A DNA stretch of 64,000 nucleotides from Heliopora coerulea (GCA_030142905.1 JASJOG010000135.1:806001-870000), one strand, 5' to 3'; shown: positions 1 through 11,096, counted from the first letter of the stretch. The notes: a model not told the origin generated them from the sequence alone. Numbers and translations are program-made.

Positions 1-2385
1 CTCTCACTTATCTATATTACCAACACGTGTGAGATACTTTTAATATGGGGATAATTGTTCAAAGAAACGCCTACAGCGCCGTGCATTTGGATGCCTTGGC
101 CGCCCTGTTTGAGAACGAAATAACTTTATAATTCGTCGAAACCCTTGTTAGTGGCTGATCGTGACCTTCAGCGCGCTCAAATTCGAGCAGAAAGTTGCCG
201 AAAAAGTGTATGAAAACGCCAAATGTTGAGAAGACATTAAAACGTCCCTTTTTGGTGCCTCGGATGGTCAGAAGTGAACTATGATCAACTTCAATCACTG
301 CTTTATTTTGTTGAGTGGCTCGTCCTTAAATAACCTCGCGTATGCCATTAAACTTTGGACGCAATATTACATGCGAACCTTGATGATTAGTCTCATTTCA
401 CTGATTGCAACTCCCCTACAAGGGAATGCCTTTGATACTTGCATCAAGATCTTTCGTGAAATTTTATGAACTGTAATTGATCTATTTCTTTCTGACTTTT
501 TGTTGCCTTCTCTAAAGTTTCTCAGTTTGTCTTAAAACTTTTACAGAGTTTTTCGAGGACATTTGTATGTTTATTAAATGCTTCCATTGCAGACGTAACA
601 GACCCAAACCCACTACACGCCAATATTGCTGTTCTGGAATGATTTTTTGAGGCACTTTCTCATCAGTATTTTCACCTTTAATAATGGAAGTCCAAAACGA
701 AAGTAAATGTTGGTCCAACTAAAATGACTTCATGTTTTTCAAAACCTCAAGGCAAACTGTAACTAGTTACCGGAATTGCACTTACCGAGATCAGCTTACT
801 TTACTGAGAACGAAATTCTAAAATTCGTTGCCAATTGTTGGAACTGTGGTATGATACCTTGACACAAGTGAAATATAAAAGTAAAACTGTCTTGTTTAGG
901 TGTCTAAATTATTGTGTAGGGTGAAAAGTTTTCAGAGATTCATAAGTGAATGTTTTGGTGAGTTTCACTTTAGGGGTGATTCTCAGGTGTTTATTTTGCA
1001 TAAGGATATATAGGCGTACGGAACGGTGGGCCAGGGGAGGCAACATCGTCCCAAAAAATTTGGAGAGGACCAGATTCGGGCAAATAGCTCGGGTAGAATT
1101 GGGAAAGATAAATTTCTAAGCGTGATTAAAATAGAAAAATTTTCAAAAATCGGTAACGATGAACAAGAGTTTGGATATTATCGTGCATTCAGGTTGCCAT
1201 ATATATACCGTGTGCAGTATGTAATTCTTATTCCTAGGTTTTTTCTAACTAAACATTCGAGCAGAGCGATTCGGGCAGATCGTCTCTGCCCCCCACAAAA
1301 TGATCTGGGCCCGTACGCCTATGTAAGGATAACTTTGGTATCGTTTATAGAGTTAGTGTAGTAACTGAACTTAACTTGTACTAAAAAAGTTACATAAAGG
1401 ACTGCTTAATTATTGGAGCAAATTCTTCAGCATGGCACTTTACCTGTCATTCTGATTGAAATAGAGTGGATTACCTTGACCACAACCGTACCAATGTGTT
1501 TCTTGTTTGGCCGCCTGTGTGTAGCGGTTGATTAACAATTTATCTGACTAAACTGCACGAATATATCTTTCTTGCCTACATTGGAGTCACATGTCTAAAC
1601 TTGACAAAATACTGAATGTGAATAACATTTTGATATTTTGCATTACGAGGCCTTAACATAGTGCCATCATCACTGATTTTTGACTTGCTTGACTAGTAGA
1701 AGCCGAAAGTTTCGTGTCAAGTTTCGCCACAGATCGGAAGAAATTAAAATCGCAATAAGATGAATCATTTTCATATTCTTTTCTGATTTCTTTAAAACGT
1801 TGCGTAGAAATGCCTTCCATTCAACTTTAATTCAGGAAACTTACGCGATTCATTATGAAGAACTTCTTTCATTTTCTCTTATTGTTCTGATGCAAATCAC
1901 AAGACTTTCCCTGTGTGCAACTGAGCGATTCAGAAACCCATACCTTGGACAAAATGGGAGTATTGATCTCACCTTTCGCCATATTAATGGCCGTGGTGAT
2001 AATAACGTCCTGAACATCCCCAAGCAAGAGGAGAAGCCAGAGGATACTTCAGGAGAACCGACTGAGGAGGTGCCTAATTCTTATCCTTCCAATGAAAAGC
2101 ACGACCAATCGCTGGAAAGAAATCAGAGAGAGGGTGTAGTCGGCCTAAGTCATGAAAAAGTACTAAAAGGGATAACTTACGAAAAGTTTGAAGCAGTCGT
2201 CGAGAAACTTTCTGAGCGTTATGAACTTTCAGATCGTCTAAAGAATGAAATCTTGGAAGTGAAAAGAAGTGAAACTCAGAGAGGGGAAGTGAGACTACAG
2301 GACGATAACCATTGTGCAATTGTCGTCAAAGGAGAGACTTGGTTGGACCTTTATATATCGACAGCTAGCATAACACTTTTCAGTA
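1..2385. repeat. segmental duplication, copy 1
   Basis: This stretch matches 11097-13158 almost base for base in the same orientation. It is colinear apart from small indels and one 315-base insertion present only here (1009-1323). The match begins at the first base of the window, so this copy probably extends further left. Similarity stops just before the stop codon region of the ORF at about 2385. Both copies lie upstream of a member of the four-repeat gene array, which implies that the unit of duplication included that gene. Confidence 0.9.
1009..1323. mobile_element. hAT-like MITE present only in duplication copy 1
   Basis: The 315-base insertion has terminal inverted repeats reading ATAGGCGTACGG inward from both ends. 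It is flanked by an 8-base direct repeat, TAAGGATA, at 1001-1008 and 1324-1331. The paralogous site near 12100 has a single TAAGGATA and no insert, which gives a clean empty site. The 8-base target duplication points to hAT-type transposition. The ORF of 111 codons inside it is not meaningful. Confidence 0.85.
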
Positions 2386-2390
2386 GATAG
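1800..2390 (+). CDS. unrecognised duplicated ORF or 3' exon, copy 1
   Basis: This open frame of about 196 codons starts at a non-ATG codon, so its 5' boundary is unknown. It may be a 3' exon entered through an acceptor such as the pyrimidine-rich stretch ending in AG at about 1905. The C-terminal 120 residues are charged and probably helical, with a Glu/Pro-rich linker, then a segment beginning GLSHEKVLKGITYEKFEAVV, and ending near GETWLDLY. This part is closely conserved in the second copy (12622-13170), including its reading frame, while the N-terminal part is frame-shifted between copies. That pattern favours a real coding segment in the 3' part only. I do not recognise the family. Confidence 0.4.
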   Translation: MRRNAFHSTLIQETYAIHYEELLSFSLIVLMQITRLSLCATERFRNPYLGQNGSIDLTFRHINGRGDNNVLNIPKQEEKPEDTSGEPTEEVPNSYPSNEKHDQSLERNQREGVVGLSHEKVLKGITYEKFEAVVEKLSERYELSDRLKNEILEVKRSETQRGEVRLQDDNHCAIVVKGETWLDLYISTASITLFSR

Positions 2391-3390
2391 TGGGACAATT
2401 AAAGACAACATTTGTTCAACATGTACAATATCTCGTAATTGTTAAAGTGTTACCGTACTCGTGTAATTTGTATTTTCATATTATCGATACAAAACGTGAA
2501 CATTATATTTGATGAGATATGTAATACATTATTGTGCATTGCATATGTCTTTTGGTATATTTTATTATTTTAGTATTTTATTTTATTATTTTTTTAAAAG
2601 TGAAGTGATATCGAAACTGGCCATGACTAAATGATCGGTATCAAAATTTAGATCAAGTATTACATGGTGAGTGACTCTTTCTCTTTTGTTCAGGAAATAC
2701 TTAATCTAAATTATTTTTTTGATATATTTCGCTTATTTGTTAGAAAAAGGCGTTTCTTTTAATTCCTTATCTTGGTATAAATTGTGCGGCTGCTTTCCAG
2801 ACCAGCATAGTCTAAACAATTTCCATAGCATGGGCTATACTACAGTTCCATTTGAAAGTTTTTGGAGGAGCCACAGAAGACTGGAAATTCGCGATGGGCA
2901 ATCGGTGCGATAATTCATTCTATAGACGTGGCACATATTCATGTTAAATAGGGTAGAAGCGGCAAACCCTGACGCGCTAGAGATGGTTGTACTGCCAGTG
3001 AGCGAACAGAAATAATGTTTTTCCAAACTTTGAACTTGGTTAAACGATATTTTGAACATTCATCCACGGCCTTTCCACTCCCGTTGAAAGAAAAAAGCCC
3101 TTGGACCGAGATTGGTGCCACTCTCAGTATTCAATGAGGGGACTGTTGCTCCTGTAGTCTCCAACTTCCATCACTGTCGGAACTGAAGAACTTGTAAGAC
3201 GTGTGTTATTTTGATTTTGTTAAACGCGATTGCTTTTATAAAATCAGTTGAAACTTATCAAGGAACTGTCGTCAGCCAGTCAACATTTACACCAGTAAGT
3301 TAGTGACGCCAGTTAGAATCATAGACCGCTGATGTCAGACGTAATTTTTCGCCACTTACAAGAATGATCCAACCGGTCTTATAATGACCG
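2391..3390. other. intergenic sequence without a recognised feature
   Basis: I see only short ORFs without homology cues and AT-rich stretches. Sequence after about 3300 may be promoter of gene A, because a candidate 5' exon ends at 3520. Confidence 0.4.
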
Positions 3391-3399
3391 GGATTTTCT

Positions 3400-3520
3400 C
3401 CGGAAATTAATTTGCTGTCATGATTAAAGAATCTTTGTGTGTAGTTATTGAGACTTCGAAATATCCCAGGGTAATCTTTACTTTTATCTGGAATTCGGTT
3501 TTGGAGATCAATTGCTTATG
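3400..3520 (+). other. candidate 5' noncoding exon end of gene A (donor at 3521)
   Basis: The donor GTAAGATTAT at 3521 and the preceding CGGTTTTGGAG-like stretch resemble the region before 14457 upstream of gene B. The gene A coding exon has a conserved acceptor (AG at 8853-8854), so a donor must exist upstream. This is the best match I found. The exon 5' end cannot be set, and the intron would be about 5.3 kb. Confidence 0.35.
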
Positions 3521-3835
3521 GTAAGATTATATTTCTTTGAGGTTTCTAAAGATTTTAACGTTGGTCCTATTAACTTTAGTATAAATAGCAATGCCGAACA
3601 AATTGTAGGAAGTATCGCCGTATTTGAACATGAACATACGGTTAAACAAAGAAGGCTAGAAGAGTTTAAAACATATTTATTGTTTAACGTTTCGTCGCTA
3701 CAAGCAAGATCATCAGATCGGGGTTCAGGGATTACAACGAGATATAATTATATTAAACTAACAGTACTGAATAGCAATTAAGATGATATATTCATAACGG
3801 TAACGGAAATTGACAGGAGATAGCAGTAAGTTTAT

Positions 3836-4250
3836 GACTTTAGAAATGTGAGAGCTTGGATTTAACTTAAGAGAGATGAAAGATCGTCAAGCTCTATACT
3901 CAGAAAATGATTTCTAAGCCCCAGACGGTTGCGGGTTCGATCCCCGTCTGGAGCTTAGAAATCATTTTCTGAGTATAGAGCTTGACGATCTTTCATCTCT
4001 CTTAAGTTACATCCAAGCTCTCACATTTCTAAAACCATAAACCGCATCCATCATTATTAATATATAGTGGCTTCCGCTTAGGTCGCACATATATGTCGAA
4101 CATGCTCCTAGCTCACCATCTGAGCCTTGGTAGGTCAATGGTTTGAGCGTCTCACCGGTCATCAGAAGGTTGCGGGTTCGATCCACGTCTCGGGCTTAGA
4201 AATATTTTCTGAGTATAGAGCTTGACGATCTTTCATCTCTCTTAAGATAT
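3836..4250. mobile_element. tRNA-derived SINE copies, one forming a palindrome
   Basis: The SINE body sequence at about 3836-3924 is repeated as its reverse complement at about 3948-4040, with a tRNA B-box (GGTTCGATC) between the arms. A fuller + strand SINE follows. It has a tRNA-like head at about 4122-4196, with an A-box-like TAGGTCAATGGTTTGAGCG and a B-box GGGTTCGATCC, then a tail containing GAGTATAGAGCTTGACGATC. The same family occurs at 43.0, 44.85-45.46 and 49.4 kb. The head is too degenerate to be a working tRNA gene. Confidence 0.75.
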
Positions 4251-4263
4251 CAGTAAGGTGATA

Positions 4264-4596
4264 TCAAAAAAGGGGAAGAGGCATAGAACCAATATTCCCG
4301 TTAAGAATGCGTTTTAAATTATTAATTAGAAGACTTTCTTTAAGGAGTATCTCGAAAGGTGTAAGAAAGTCCGCTAAACAAAGTCTTCTTGGCGGAAGCG
4401 AGAAGTTCCAGCCTCTTGGTAATATTCCTTTTTCCTGTCGAGTCAAGTTCCTTTTAGAATAATTCAATACGACATCATCGGGGTTGATCGTCGAGCATTT
4501 CGTAAAATCTTTACGAAGACGAAAGAGTTTTTTCGCAAGCTGAACTGAAAGTTTCGATATTTCTGTTGACCTAGCCATTCCAAGTGTTGCCTTCAA
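4264..4596 (-). pseudogene. fragment of a retroelement protein (Penelope-like?)
   Basis: This 110-codon reading frame contains a stretch around NLTRQEKGILPRGWNFSLPP. It resembles the N-terminal region of Penelope-type reverse transcriptase proteins, where a phrase such as LxxxExxLLxxGLNFxxxP precedes the polymerase. No polymerase or GIY-YIG part is visible nearby, so it is a truncated relic. The family assignment is from memory of the motif and is tentative. Confidence 0.4.
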
Positions 4597-4599
4597 ATA

Positions 4600-6590
4600 T
4601 AATGCATAGTTTAATAGCTACTCGCAGCTTTAAATGGGTGTAAAAGCCAAGTTTTTATTCCTAAAACAGTTGTTCTGTAGACACTTAGATACTGTGTTTT
4701 AACGTGCGTTACCCCCAGCCTTAAATGTCTATAGACAGTTGAAATTATGGATTTTTTGGGGATGAATTGATAGTTGAAACAGTAATAAGATTATTGTTCT
4801 GTTGAGCTTTTACCTGGCCACCAGAAGTGTTAACGATTTCTCGACTATGGAATTCTTTCACGAAGAGCTAAATTATCCGAAGAATCGACCTAGTGATGAT
4901 GGTGTGTAGTTTTAACCAACAACGAGCTCTCCATCCTGAGGAAGAGTGATCCTGAGACCACTTTTACCACACATCACGTATTTAATGAAACCTCACTGTT
5001 ACAAAAGATAGTGAACCATTGTTAGGTATTCTTAGATTAACATGTTTATTTGTTCTCAGCCTATGTATATAATGTTTGGTGATGTACATGACCTTAAGTT
5101 GAGTGTTCAAACGTGACTACTTGTATACACAGGTGGAAATATTGAGTTGTGCATATTGAGCAGTACTCAAGTGCCCAGCAACTCAAACCTCTAAATACTC
5201 TATAGTTGTGCTCGTTAGTGCTGTCAGGAATTTTTAATTGAGGGTGAGCCAGCTTACAACACGTTATCTTAAGTAATTCACCAGGCAAACTTTCCATCCC
5301 CCTGACTGTTTGTCATTGGATTAGGACAAATCAGAAAACAGTGGTGCATCAGGACTCACAGTGTGACTTTCATAGGGAAGGAAGACAAGGTTCTTGGCAG
5401 TTTCCAGGCTAAAATTTTAAATCTTAAGTGCTAAAGAATGGGAATATATTTGGATTTTTAAGCAATAAAACCTAAATTAAGCCCCGAGTATTTTGTCAAT
5501 GAATCTCTAGCAAACAAAACGGTGGTTCAGAAGATGATTAGGAGTAACCACCAATGCTGCCCCCCCCCCCCTTCCAGTCACCACTGTTCATACCGAGATA
5601 ATCCCAGATACTCAGGCAGTACTCAAATATCAGTCTTCATGCCTTGGTCTCATTAAAGGGTGTGTTATAGCAAGTAAACCCAAGGATAAGCTATAAGTTG
5701 AGTTACTTGGGGATCACACCTAAAGTTGAGTAGAGTCATTTGAACATCTCGTTATGCATAGTGACCAAGTTTTTCAATGTGAGTGTACACCAAGTTGAGT
5801 GAAGCCATTTTAGAGAGTAAATTTGAAACAGTTTTCAAGCAGTTATTACTCCTTGCTATACAAGTCATTTGGGGATTCTAGAGAGCTGTCAATCCTCCTG
5901 GTTTGTAGAGGGGATACTCAAATAATCTTCTAGATCCAAAAATCATTCAAATTCTTCTGGATTTTTTCTTATGAAGTTAGTAAGGAAAATGGCACTGGTT
6001 TAACTTTCACATGTGAAATACAATTCATATTGACACCTCTAAGTAGTGTTTAAAAATTTACAAAAGGTCATAGCTACATTTATTAAAGGTAAACAAAAGT
6101 AAGCAACAGTGAATAAAGCATGAACATTTTTCGTCGCCCATAACGAATTATAAAATAAATTCCCATAAAATATTCCTGGGAAAAGCATAAGGTTAAGAAA
6201 AACTGAAATATCCACGGCAACTCTCTTCTGTAAAGATTTTCAGACGTTACTTGAGTCTTGACACATCTGAATGTTATTCACTGTGCTGGGACCATATTCT
6301 TTCAAGCAATCTCTCCAGGAATGTGGTGTTGAAAAAACCTCCCTAAATATTTGTTCAGGTGGTTGACAGATCGATGGAATCAATCAAAAAGAGGAAGACT
6401 AATTGTAGAGATCAAAGCATGGAATAAGAGGTCTGCCAATAAATTATCTTTCCAAAATTCGGGACTCCCAGAGGATAATCCGTGAGTGACTTTGGTTATT
6501 ATTGAGTACCGTCAGAATTTTATTTACCGCAGCGTGCTGTTAAAGCAAACGGACAAATTGAGTCCAAGTCTATCAGAGTTACATATCAAG
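4600..6590. other. noncoding stretch, probably intron of gene A
   Basis: No gene or clear repeat boundary is seen. There is a short poly-C run near 5561 and several short ORFs without support. If the 5' exon at about 3520 is right, this lies within the first intron of gene A. Confidence 0.4.
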
Positions 6591-7017
6591 TGCCCGTCCA
6601 TTAATCAGGGCCGTACTCAGAAAATTCCATTGGGGGGGTGTAAGCTCACTTCAACCGACTGACGCACGAGCTTGTACCGACTATATCCTATCAATCGAAG
6701 CTTTTGTCTTTCGGTCGAGTGTCTACTAAAATGACGCTTGTCAACAGGTGAAATGGTCAATTAGTCCTACGTTAATAAGTACGCACTGTGAATACGGAAT
6801 GAAAACATGATGGCATTTTAATATTAAAATTCATGTCTTTGGTGATCTCTCGTTGATTACATGTAAGCAAAACCTTTAACATCAACTTTAGATTTGTGAG
6901 TATTAAATTTGGTAGTATGAAATTAATTTAAATTGATAAGTGCTGAAAGTTAATGATTCCATTTGTCCGGGCTTTAATGATTCTACTTATCCGTGTTAAA
7001 TCGAACACGTCTTTTCT

Positions 7018-8519
7018 TCAAAACCTTTTCTTCTGAACCCAGTTTTGAATAATGGTGTTCAGATCTAACCCCTCTGAAAGATCTCTTTCACATGAAATCA
7101 ACATAAGAGATTCCAGGCGATCTTGGAGCATGGTGCTTCTTAGCTTGTTCTTGACCACTTTCAGTTTGCTGAATAATCTTTCATTTGAAGCCACAGTGAC
7201 TGGTGCCGTTTGAAGAAAGGTGAACGCCATGTTGCAGGTGGGGTAGACAAGCTTTCTCTTACTGACGAAGGCAGCAACTTCACGGACTGACTTGGTTTTC
7301 AACGGCTTTCCATCGAGAGACTCTTCTCTCAAGACAATGAGCTCTCCGACAAGGCTTTCACTTGTTAAGCTTCCGCCCAACAACTTGCACAAACTCTCTG
7401 CTAATTCTTCACTAATTTCTTCCCACGGTGGCAGCAAGACTGAAAAGGATTTTATGTTCATAATAACCCGATTCCAGTTCTCTCTACAATCTGTAACAAT
7501 CTGGTCAAGAACAGAGAACGTTTCCTTCCGGTGAAAACTAGCGAAACCAACCTCAGCCTCGCTTTCACACGTATCATCCAGCCTCCTTGGGGGCACTCTT
7601 CTCCTGTGATGATGACTGAAGTCTTCTTCCGGGTCGCATCCAACATGCCTTGCCATCGCTGCAGCAGCCTTCACCTGCTTATCTACATCAACTTCATTGC
7701 GAATCCTTTCCAAAACCTTTGTTATTGTGGACAACAAAGTAAGCGCATCAAGCAAGTTCAAACCTTCTTCCAGAAGCTGAAAGACGAGCGCCTTGCAATG
7801 ACGCATAAAAAATCTCATTATTTCCAGGCTGAAAATAAAGTCGTACATTTTCATGTTCTTCAAAAGTGCCTTGGCCTGATCACGGGTGTTCGTGTCCGAA
7901 TGCAGCTCTTTGTTGATACTTTTCTGAAGCAGAGAGACTGTCGACTCACAGGAGATCCAAACACTGTCGATGAACTCCGATCTGGCTATCCACCAAGTTT
8001 GGGAAAGATTTCGCAGTTTTAATGCTCCTTCGACGCTCTCTTGCACTTTTGTAAGTGCTTCAGACCGCTTGGTGCTGCTTGAGAAAAACGAGTACAATGA
8101 TTGTAGGACGACAAACATTGATGACACGATGGTACTAGCTTTGCAACTTCGCTCTACAAATGTATTCAACCGATGAGCTTGGCACGGAATGTAAGGCACT
8201 TCCTTCTCTGGGAAATCTTTTTTGATCTTCTCATTAAGCTTCTTGTGACAACCGTTGTACTCTCCAGACATACACGCCGTGAAGTCATAAGACTGGAAAA
8301 AGAGCTTCCCCACATGGACACTATGGTTGTTGAGACATCTCAATATCTCTGTTGCATGTCCATCACCAGATTTATCTCCAAGCACCGTCAAAGAAAGCAA
8401 ACGTTCCACCGGTTTGTTATCTGCGACGTACATCACAACGATAGACATGCGGTTTTATTGCTCGTATCGGGAGTCGTGTCGGCCATCACCAAGAAAGCTG
8501 GTGCTTCTTCTAATTCCTA
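7018..8519 (-). pseudogene. hAT transposase (ZMYM1-like), truncated and frameshifted
   Basis: The main open frame (8448 down to 7018, 476 codons) has hAT RNase-H features. These are SYDFTACMSGEYNG, in place of the usual YDGAANMSGxYxG, then the IPCQAHRLN motif and a C-terminal dimerisation region with VTVASNERLFSKLKVVKNKL. The catalytic entry motif MADTTPDTSNK lies just upstream (about 8493-8461) in another frame, separated by a one-base shift. A stop at about 8517-8519 closes it upstream. The usual TRW is TWW. The N-terminal DUF4371-type region is missing. The element could not supply an active enzyme. Confidence 0.85.
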
Positions 8520-8537
8520 GACAACTGGAGTAACACG

Positions 8538-8610
8538 ACTTTCAGTCGGCAGAAATAATGTTTTAGTCGGCAGACTGCCAACTAAAACATAATTTCTGCC
8601 GACTGAAAGT
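8538..8610. repeat. 36-base hairpin near the right end of the hAT element
   Basis: The arms 8538-8573 and 8575-8610 are nearly perfect reverse complements around one base. The motif AGTCGGCAG occurs twice in the left arm and, in reverse complement, once intact and once with one change in the right arm, so the arms are themselves built from repeats. It sits between the transposase remnant and the right terminal repeat. Confidence 0.85.
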
Positions 8611-8867
8611 TGTAAAAAAAATTTGGGGAGGTGTCGCACCCCCCCATACCCCCTATAGCTCCGGGCCTGACGTTAATCAAACACTGATTGTATTAGTGGA
8701 GTAAATGAGAAACGTAATTGTTTTATTATCAGAAAATTTCTTTTCCAGTTATATGGAGAGAGCAACTTTCTAAAGTTTTATTTTGATTAAAAATGTCTAG
8801 AGAATACGAGTGACGTTTTTTTGTAATACTTTTTTGACTTTTGTCTTGAAACAGTACTATTTGGAAA

Positions 8868-10508
8868 ATGGGTGCAGACATTTCTCTACCTTTACCCCAA
8901 GTAAAGCCAGGATTTTCCACGATGTGTGTCTCCTTCCTGTACGATGATTGTGTCACAGTTCTTCACCTGGACGACGCAGGTTTGTCGATCATCAGACAAG
9001 CCATTAACGAAACTTGGAAAGCTCGTATCTCAGTGGAAAGATCCAGGTGTGGTTCTGGGTGGTCTTTTCAGTTGTGCGGTAAACCTTTTGGTCCTTTTCC
9101 AAGTTCGGAAACGTCCCAACAGGCACGACAGATGGTGTGCCAAATCTTGCAAAAGTTATATGGATCTGGCTGGAAGATTATTGTCAGCAGTGATCTCGGG
9201 AGGTTCGAGAACAAAAGCACCCTTTTCTTCAAGCGATGTCCATCTGAATTCTCCACCCTTCCTTTTCTTTGTGTCGGATTGAGCAGCTCTGATAAGTTAC
9301 AGATCTTCAACCTTCCCTCACAGTTGTTCGAGCCAATCAAAGAAACCATTCGATCCTCGTGGACTTTAGGAATTCAGAACGAAACGTCGACTAATGATAT
9401 GCTGGAAGTAAAACTGCGTGGTAATCCTTGGAGTGCAACTGAACAGAAGTCTATTATGGCGAAAGTCCTCTTGCAAAATATCATTGCTACTCTTCGTCGT
9501 TATCAATGGGTTTACTACTGCAATGTTAACCTCAACAGCACAGCGGATTCACTTTTCTTCCGCTACGATTCGAACATCCCTCCAGGCCAGTCTATTCCCT
9601 TTTGTACCATCAGCCTTGACCAGCTCGACCGTCTCCGAGTAATCAACGCTCCAAAGACTATCGTTGCTATGATACGAAAGGTTATTGAGACCACATGGCT
9701 TCGTGGTAGGATCAAGGCTGAGAGAGATTACCACGGTAGCTGGGAGTTTAAGTTATCCGGCAACCCTTGGTATACACTCGATAAACAATCGGTCATGGCT
9801 CGATATCTGGTCTTGAAGATCCTCGAAGCGATGCTGGAGCAAGGTTGGCATAACATCGCAGGCATCCACATCAGCCGACGCCTCAACGACAAGTCTGTAT
9901 TGATCTTTCAAGAAGGCGAACCTCAATGCCGTCCAATGATGTGCCTCAGCCTGAACGGTAGAAATAAATTTCGGTTGATAAATATGCCGACGCAATTGGT
10001 GGAGCTTTTCAAGCAGACTTTGGTTTCCCGTTGGTCCAAGGGTATCAAAAAAGAAACGGAATTGATGATAACCTCTGGTAGTGTTTGCCAGTTGAAGTTA
10101 TTTGGCCGACCCTGGTGTGGAGGGAATGGCAATAATACAATACATGCCCGCAGTTTTCTGTGTAATATTGTTCAAGAGTTCATAGAACGAGGCTGGAGGC
10201 TGTTCCTTAGTGCTGATGTCTCGACCCCCTACAGAGACCAAGAAGATGACTTTGCTTATCCTATCGACGTGCACAGCATGTGGTTTGTGTATGACCCCTC
10301 TTCCTCTGCTCAACCTTCAGCTCCAAGTTACGACTTCAGCTTTGCCTCATCTCCTGCGCAGTACGGCATTGGTATAACGTCTTCACACAACCCTCCTCCC
10401 ACTGATCTCCAGGTTTCTGGGTTTGGCGTGCAACCAAGTTTGTACCCTCGACCTAGTGAACCTCCTCCAAGCTACTCGCAAGCAATTGGATGGGATTCTC
10501 ATCCTTGA
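8868..10508 (+). CDS. gene A: four-repeat protein with myristoylation-type N-terminus and C-terminal PPSY
   Basis: The product has 546 residues in one exon. I do not recognise the family by name. Four divergent repeats lie at about 17-125, 132-236, 243-349 and 356-477. Each has a hydrophobic start followed by a V/I-N-x-P-like strand, W-x-x-G-I, a K-L-x-G-x-P-W core, an amphipathic helix, a GW-like turn, and DKSxLxF. The N-terminus MGADISLP fits N-myristoylation (Gly2, Ser6). The tail (478-546) is rich in Pro, Ser and Tyr and carries PPSY at 533-536, a WW-domain ligand of the PPxY class. There is no transmembrane helix or secretion signal. The ATG follows a conserved acceptor (AG 8853-8854), so a 5' noncoding exon is expected. 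Membrane attachment and a NEDD4-type partner are inferences. Confidence 0.85.
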   Translation: MGADISLPLPQVKPGFSTMCVSFLYDDCVTVLHLDDAGLSIIRQAINETWKARISVERSRCGSGWSFQLCGKPFGPFPSSETSQQARQMVCQILQKLYGSGWKIIVSSDLGRFENKSTLFFKRCPSEFSTLPFLCVGLSSSDKLQIFNLPSQLFEPIKETIRSSWTLGIQNETSTNDMLEVKLRGNPWSATEQKSIMAKVLLQNIIATLRRYQWVYYCNVNLNSTADSLFFRYDSNIPPGQSIPFCTISLDQLDRLRVINAPKTIVAMIRKVIETTWLRGRIKAERDYHGSWEFKLSGNPWYTLDKQSVMARYLVLKILEAMLEQGWHNIAGIHISRRLNDKSVLIFQEGEPQCRPMMCLSLNGRNKFRLINMPTQLVELFKQTLVSRWSKGIKKETELMITSGSVCQLKLFGRPWCGGNGNNTIHARSFLCNIVQEFIERGWRLFLSADVSTPYRDQEDDFAYPIDVHSMWFVYDPSSSAQPSAPSYDFSFASSPAQYGIGITSSHNPPPTDLQVSGFGVQPSLYPRPSEPPPSYSQAIGWDSHP

Positions 10509-10850
10509 AAATCATAGTAATTTCGAATCATTGCCATGGACACACAAATGTTATCCGTAGATAAATAATTAAGAGACAGGGTGTGTTTTGGGGATGCAGT
10601 TGGTCGCATTTACCCTCCCCAAAAAGTTTTTACCTCCTTTGAGTATTTGAATGTCTCAATTTGTAAAGCAGCGAGAACTTTCAAAAACTATAGCCGCATA
10701 TATTCTACTTTGTGAAATAACAGTGCAGTCGATAATTGTTGATTTTCTAATTGTTGTACAAAAGTTCTCCATGGACATGGGAATCAGTGATCGGTAGTAG
10801 CCATTAATACTAAAATAAAATATTGCGTAATGCGTTGAGTAAATATCTTA
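10509..10850 (+). other. 3' untranslated region of gene A
   Basis: No reading frame of note is present. An AATAAA at 10814-10819, about 305 bases after the stop, is a plausible polyadenylation signal. Confidence 0.45.
10814..10819 (+). terminator. candidate polyadenylation signal of gene A
   Basis: AATAAA occurs in an AT-rich context downstream of the gene A stop codon. No transcript end can be seen from the sequence alone. Confidence 0.35.
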
Positions 10851-11096
10851 ATGAGACTAACCATTTCTTCTCATAAATCGTGCAGACAAATTACAGTTAC
10901 CATGCAGTATCACCCACACCAGATCATTGAAGAGCAATGCATGAAACTTTCAGTAGACGTGCAGCCAGGTCGCCTAACAACCGTGGCCCCTAACTTAACT
11001 CGACAAACAGAATATCTCCTTAGCAAATATTTCTACAAGAAACCCTGCTCGGAGGCTAATAATTGTGTAATATGTCAACTTTCCACGTATCACACC

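Larger units (their letters stand above)
6606..8669 (-). mobile_element. hAT DNA transposon, decayed, with both ends
   Basis: The left end reads CAGGGCCGTACTCAG and continues to a G run. The right end reads inward as CAGGCCCGGAGCTATAG and also continues to a G run, so the termini match as hAT inverted repeats. The flanks CCATTAAT (6598-6605) and ACGTTAAT (8670-8677) agree at six of eight positions, as expected for an old 8-base target duplication. The transposase relic lies inside on the minus strand. At about 2.06 kb it is short for an autonomous element, so the 5' coding part has been lost. Confidence 0.85.

Noticed and set aside
3388..3402. NF-kappaB-like GGGATTTTCTCC upstream of gene A
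   Set aside because: It is one base off the usual spacing and not found at matching positions upstream of B, C or D. It could be chance.
4122..4196. Possible tRNA gene (also at 24663 and 45320)
   Set aside because: A- and B-boxes are present, but the anticodon arms lack a proper U33 loop and full pairing. Each is followed by a repeated tail, so these are SINE heads.
7292..8533. Several plus-strand ORFs opposite the hAT transposase
   Set aside because: They are shadows of the minus-strand transposase frame, without domains of their own.
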